Assembly (NCBI GenBank): GCA_023440975.1 | Contig: JAEZRD010000101.1 | Span: 1 to 15,057 of the forward strand | DNA: 15,057 nucleotides | DNA from: Methanobacteriota archaeon | GTDB taxonomy: Archaea > Methanobacteriota > Methanobacteria > Methanobacteriales > Methanobacteriaceae | Reading direction: 5' to 3' | Shown: positions 12,693 through 15,057 of the stretch, in pieces | Layout of the letters: each line of letters begins with the position of its first letter | Position numbering within the stretch: position 1 is the first letter of the stretch | The notes under the pieces: generated by a model | Databases searched by the model: none | What the model was told of the DNA's origin: nothing | What the model saw: the letters and a program-made list of their open reading frames with translations, nothing else | Position numbers and translations under genes: made by a program

Positions 12693-13130
12693 ATGATTCG
12701 AAAAACTCGTAAAATTAATAAACAAAGAGGATCTCGTTCTATTGGCGGTGGATGTACTAAAAAACGCCGAGGTGCTGGTAACCGAGGTGGAAAAGGTAAT
12801 GCTGGTGCAGGTAAACAACACTGGACTTGGACCGTAATTCATGATAGAGACCATTTCGGTAAACATGGATTTAAAAGACCACAAAGCGCTATCAATAAAA
12901 CACTTCCTGTAAATTTAAGTTATTTAGATGCTCAATCTGAAGAATTATTAGAAAAAGGAATTGCTTCTAAAGAAGGAGATTCAATTATTATTGATGTTAC
13001 TGAATTAGGTTATAATAAAGTTTTAGCTAAAGGTAACATTAGTAAACCATTAACTATTAAATCTCCAGCTTTCTCAGCTTCTGCTATTAGTAAAATAGAA
13101 GAAGCTGGAGGAGAAGCTGTAGAATTATAA
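12693..13130 (+). CDS. rpl15: Large-subunit ribosomal protein uL15
   Basis: 145 residues as I define it, normal for archaeal uL15 (L27a-like), a late-assembling large-subunit protein. RKTRKINKQRGSRSIGGGCT, KKRRGAGNRGGKGNAGAGKQ and HWTWTVIHDRDHFGKHGFKR are diagnostic. Three in-frame starts exist: GTG 12684 is part of the SD GGGTGAT (12682-12688), and ATG 12690 is only one base from it. ATG 12693 gives the four-base spacing seen in this window for uL24, eL32 and uS14, and matches the MIR-K start of the family. A strong hairpin lies in its last codons (13075-13107). It is probably the last gene of its operon. Confidence 0.95.
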   Translation: MIRKTRKINKQRGSRSIGGGCTKKRRGAGNRGGKGNAGAGKQHWTWTVIHDRDHFGKHGFKRPQSAINKTLPVNLSYLDAQSEELLEKGIASKEGDSIIIDVTELGYNKVLAKGNISKPLTIKSPAFSASAISKIEEAGGEAVEL

Positions 13131-13216
13131 AAAATTAACTAATGTATATTTTAATTATTGAAAAAATTTGATTCATATTAAAATAGTTTATTAATTAGAA
13201 AAATTAATATATTATT

Positions 13217-13254
13217 AATTTAATGAATTTCTATATTTTTCATTAAATTTTTTT
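13217..13254 (+). terminator. Hairpin plus T7 run, probable end of the ribosomal-protein operon
   Basis: An 11-bp perfect inverted repeat (AATTTAATGAA at 13217-13227, TTCATTAAATT at 13239-13249) with an 11-base loop runs directly into seven T residues (13248-13254). Just upstream are two further repeats, a 9-bp pair (13147-13155 with 13177-13185) and an 8-bp pair (13201-13208 with 13214-13221) that overlaps this stem and would compete with it. The stems are nearly all A-T, so the T run is likely the key signal, as in archaeal termination. Confidence 0.55.
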
Positions 13255-13257
13255 AAG

Positions 13258-13264
13258 ATATATA
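13258..13264 (+). promoter_or_regulatory. Probable secY TATA box
   Basis: ATATATA lies about 40 bp before the secY ATG and right after the terminator-like T run. The usual spacing puts the transcript start near 13286, leaving a leader of about 18 nt that includes the SD TGAGGAA (about 13292-13298). This suggests that secY can be transcribed separately from the ribosomal genes. Confidence 0.5.
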
Positions 13265-13303
13265 GAATAAAAATTTTTAGTTAATTTTAGTCTGAGGAAT
13301 AAC

Positions 13304-14671
13304 ATGTCAGTTTTGGAAAATTTTAAACCTCTATTTAAGTTACTTCCAGAAGTTAAGACTCCAATTCATCGAGAGAGTTTTAATGAGAAGCTTAAATGGA
13401 CAGGTATTATATTAGTATTATATTTTATTTTAACTCAAGTTCCATTATATGGATTAAGTAGTGCGGCAGTTGATCAATTTGCCCAATTAAGAGCTGTAAT
13501 GGCTGGTAGTTTTGGGTCTATTCTTACATTAGGTATTGGTCCTATTGTAACAGCTTCAATTGTACTTCAACTATTAGTTGGGTCTAAAATATTAAAGCTT
13601 GATTTATCATTACATGAAGATAAAGCTATGTTCCAAAGTACTCAGAAATTGTTAGCTATTGTTTTCACAATATTCGAAGCAGGTGTTCTTGTATTCACAG
13701 GAAGTTTAATACCTATAGATAATTCTTATCTTGGTGTTTTATTATTACAACTTGTTATTGGAGCTGTTTTAATCATTTACCTTGATGAAGTTGTTTCAAA
13801 ATGGGGATTCGGTTCAGGTGTAGGTCTCTTTATTGCAGCGGGTGTTGCAGAGCAAATTGTTGTTGGTACATTTAACTTTTTACCATCACCAACTCAACCA
13901 GGTACATTTTCTGGTATGCTCCCACAATTTATCCAATCAATTGCTGCAGGTTCACCAAACCCTTCTGTATTGATTCCGTTAGTTGCAACTATAATTGTAT
14001 TTTTAATTGCATCTTATGGAGAAAGTATGAGAGTAGAAATTCCTATTTCTCATGGATCAGTTAGAGGTCATGGAAGAATTAGAGGTTCTGTGGGTAAATA
14101 TCCTTTGAAATTTATTTATGCAAGTAATATGCCAGTTATATTAACTAGTGCATTATTAGTAAACATATCTCTTATGGCTAGTGTGTTCCAAAAAATTGGA
14201 TTCCCAATTCTTGGTGAAGTATCACAAGGTCAAGCTATTAGTGGAGCTGCATTATATTTATCTACTCCAACAGGAATTAGTATGTTATGGACTAATCCAT
14301 TGAGAGTAATCATATATGCTATTTTCTTCCTTGGATGCTGTGCTCTATTCAGTTGGTTATGGGTAGAAATCAGTGGATTAAATGCTAAAGAAGTTAGTAA
14401 AAAGTTATATGATTCAGGTATTCAAATACCTGGATTTAGAAGTAGTAAGAGACAATTGTATAAGATCATGAATAAATATATTCCAGCATTAACTATACTT
14501 GGTGGGTTATTCGTTGGTATTTTAGCATTTGGAGCTGATTTCACTCAAGCTCTTGGTGGAGGTACTGGTGTATTGCTTACTGTAGGTATTGTTTATAGAT
14601 TATATGAAGAAATTGCTCAAGAACAACTTATGGATATGCACCCTGTATTAAGAAGATTCTTAGATAATTAA
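13304..14671 (+). CDS. secY: Preprotein translocase subunit SecY (Sec61 alpha)
   Basis: 455 residues, within the archaeal range. It is the membrane channel through which secreted and membrane proteins pass, working with SecE and Sec61-beta. About ten hydrophobic segments are visible, the first at about residues 32-52 (ending LTQVPLYGL), then the plug region and ILTLGIGPIVTASIVLQLLV (73-92). The cytosolic loop at about 239-270 (ESMRVEIPISHGSVRGHGRI) and the loop at about 357-390 (LYDSGIQIPGFRSSKRQLYK) are the ribosome-docking loops of the family. The C-terminus MHPVLRRFLDN is cytosolic. No signal peptide is expected. It has its own probable promoter and is followed by a poly-T terminator. Confidence 0.97.
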   Translation: MSVLENFKPLFKLLPEVKTPIHRESFNEKLKWTGIILVLYFILTQVPLYGLSSAAVDQFAQLRAVMAGSFGSILTLGIGPIVTASIVLQLLVGSKILKLDLSLHEDKAMFQSTQKLLAIVFTIFEAGVLVFTGSLIPIDNSYLGVLLLQLVIGAVLIIYLDEVVSKWGFGSGVGLFIAAGVAEQIVVGTFNFLPSPTQPGTFSGMLPQFIQSIAAGSPNPSVLIPLVATIIVFLIASYGESMRVEIPISHGSVRGHGRIRGSVGKYPLKFIYASNMPVILTSALLVNISLMASVFQKIGFPILGEVSQGQAISGAALYLSTPTGISMLWTNPLRVIIYAIFFLGCCALFSWLWVEISGLNAKEVSKKLYDSGIQIPGFRSSKRQLYKIMNKYIPALTILGGLFVGILAFGADFTQALGGGTGVLLTVGIVYRLYEEIAQEQLMDMHPVLRRFLDN

Positions 14672-14689
14672 GATTAAAAATTATTTATT

Positions 14690-14711
14690 TATTCTTTTTT
14701 ATTATTTTTTT
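14690..14711 (+). terminator. Poly-T terminator after secY
   Basis: Runs of six T (14695-14700) and seven T (14705-14711), split by ATTA, begin about 20 bases after the secY stop. Oligo-T tracts are enough for termination by archaeal RNA polymerase. No strong hairpin precedes them. Confidence 0.6.
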
Positions 14712-14753
14712 AAAAGGATTACAATATTAAATTATTATTAAAGAAGGGATTTT

Positions 14754-15057
14754 ATGAAATTAGTAGTTTTAACTGGAATACCAGGTTCTGGAAGTACAAC
14801 CGTATTGGATAAAGCTTTAGAAGAAGTTGATTATCTCCATATTAATTATGGGGATGTAATGACTGAGATAGCTATAGAAAAAGGATTAGTTGAAGATAGA
14901 GATGCTTTAAGAAAGTTATCTCCAGATGTTCAAAAGGAAATTCAAAAATTAGCAGGTATTAAAATTAAGGAAAAATCAGAATCTGAAAATGTAATTGTAG
15001 ATACACATTGTACAATTAGTACACCTTCTGGTTATTTACCTGGTTTACCTCAATGGG
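14754..15057 (+). CDS. adkA: Archaeal-type adenylate kinase, N-terminal part (cut by window end)
   Basis: The first 101 codons are visible; the archaeal enzyme is usually about 190 residues. It interconverts ATP + AMP and two ADP in the cytosol. The P-loop is GIPGSGSTT at residues 8-16. The usual Walker A lysine is absent, as is normal in the archaeal AdkA family related to the Methanococcus enzymes. Further family features are NYGDVMTEIA, the strongly conserved VEDRDALRKLSPDVQKEIQK and LAG, then IVDTHCTISTPSGYLPGLP, which is expected to shape the AMP site. ATG 14754 follows GAAGGGAT at 14743-14750. It lies downstream of secY, as in other Methanobacteriales and many euryarchaea, but behind its own terminator-separated gap. 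Confidence 0.93.
   Translation, partial: MKLVVLTGIPGSGSTTVLDKALEEVDYLHINYGDVMTEIAIEKGLVEDRDALRKLSPDVQKEIQKLAGIKIKEKSESENVIVDTHCTISTPSGYLPGLPQW

Overview
The window is a nearly complete archaeal ribosomal-protein supercluster (S10/spc type) from a very AT-rich genome. All genes are on the + strand. The proteins are archaeal: eL32, eL19 and eS4 are present, aIF1 and the RNase P protein Rnp1 sit inside the cluster, uS5 and uL30 have the long archaeal forms, and adenylate kinase is the archaeal type. The order SPOUT methyltransferase - uL3 - uL4 - uL23 - uL2 - uS19 - uL22 - uS3 - uL29 - aIF1 - Rnp1 - uS17 - uL14 - uL24 - eS4 - uL5 - uS14 - uS8 - uL6 - eL32 - eL19 - uL18 - uS5 - uL30 - uL15 - SecY - Adk is, from memory, that of Methanobacteriales such as Methanothermobacter. 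The low GC points to a Methanosphaera- or Methanobrevibacter-like methanogen. The genus is inference.

Layout. (1) 1-322 is the C-terminal end of a SPOUT-fold RNA methyltransferase, with a hairpin over its stop codon. (2) 323-790 is a gene-free AT-rich leader with a 24-bp perfect palindrome and a plausible TATA box for the operon. (3) 791-5891 holds uL3 to aIF1, tightly packed (0-16 nt gaps) except for a 54-nt uL4-uL23 spacer that forms a long stem-loop with the end of uL4. (4) 5892-5993 is a 102-nt gap with a hairpin and T-rich tail, followed by Rnp1, which lacks a visible Shine-Dalgarno (SD) sequence. (5) 6286-10146 holds uS17 to eL32. It includes a 47-codon uS14 that starts with TTG. (6) 10147-10523 is a 377-nt gap with a hairpin, a TATA-like box and a G-rich island that looks like a small RNA or a leaderless micro-ORF. 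(7) 10524-13130 holds eL19 to uL15. (8) 13131-13303 carries a terminator-like hairpin with a T7 run and a probable secY promoter. (9) 13304-14671 is secY, then a poly-T terminator and the start of adkA, cut by the window edge.

Together the genes make core ribosome parts, a start-codon selection factor (aIF1), a tRNA 5'-processing subunit (Rnp1), the protein-export channel to which ribosomes dock (SecY) and an adenylate kinase. Start sites use two overlapping pieces of one anti-SD complement (GGAGG or GGTGAT), and this resolves three ambiguous starts.

I see no mobile element, CRISPR array, tRNA, rRNA or defence system. The window is mostly ordinary core genome. What merits a second look lies in the non-coding gaps and in two unusual protein tails (uS3 and aIF1).
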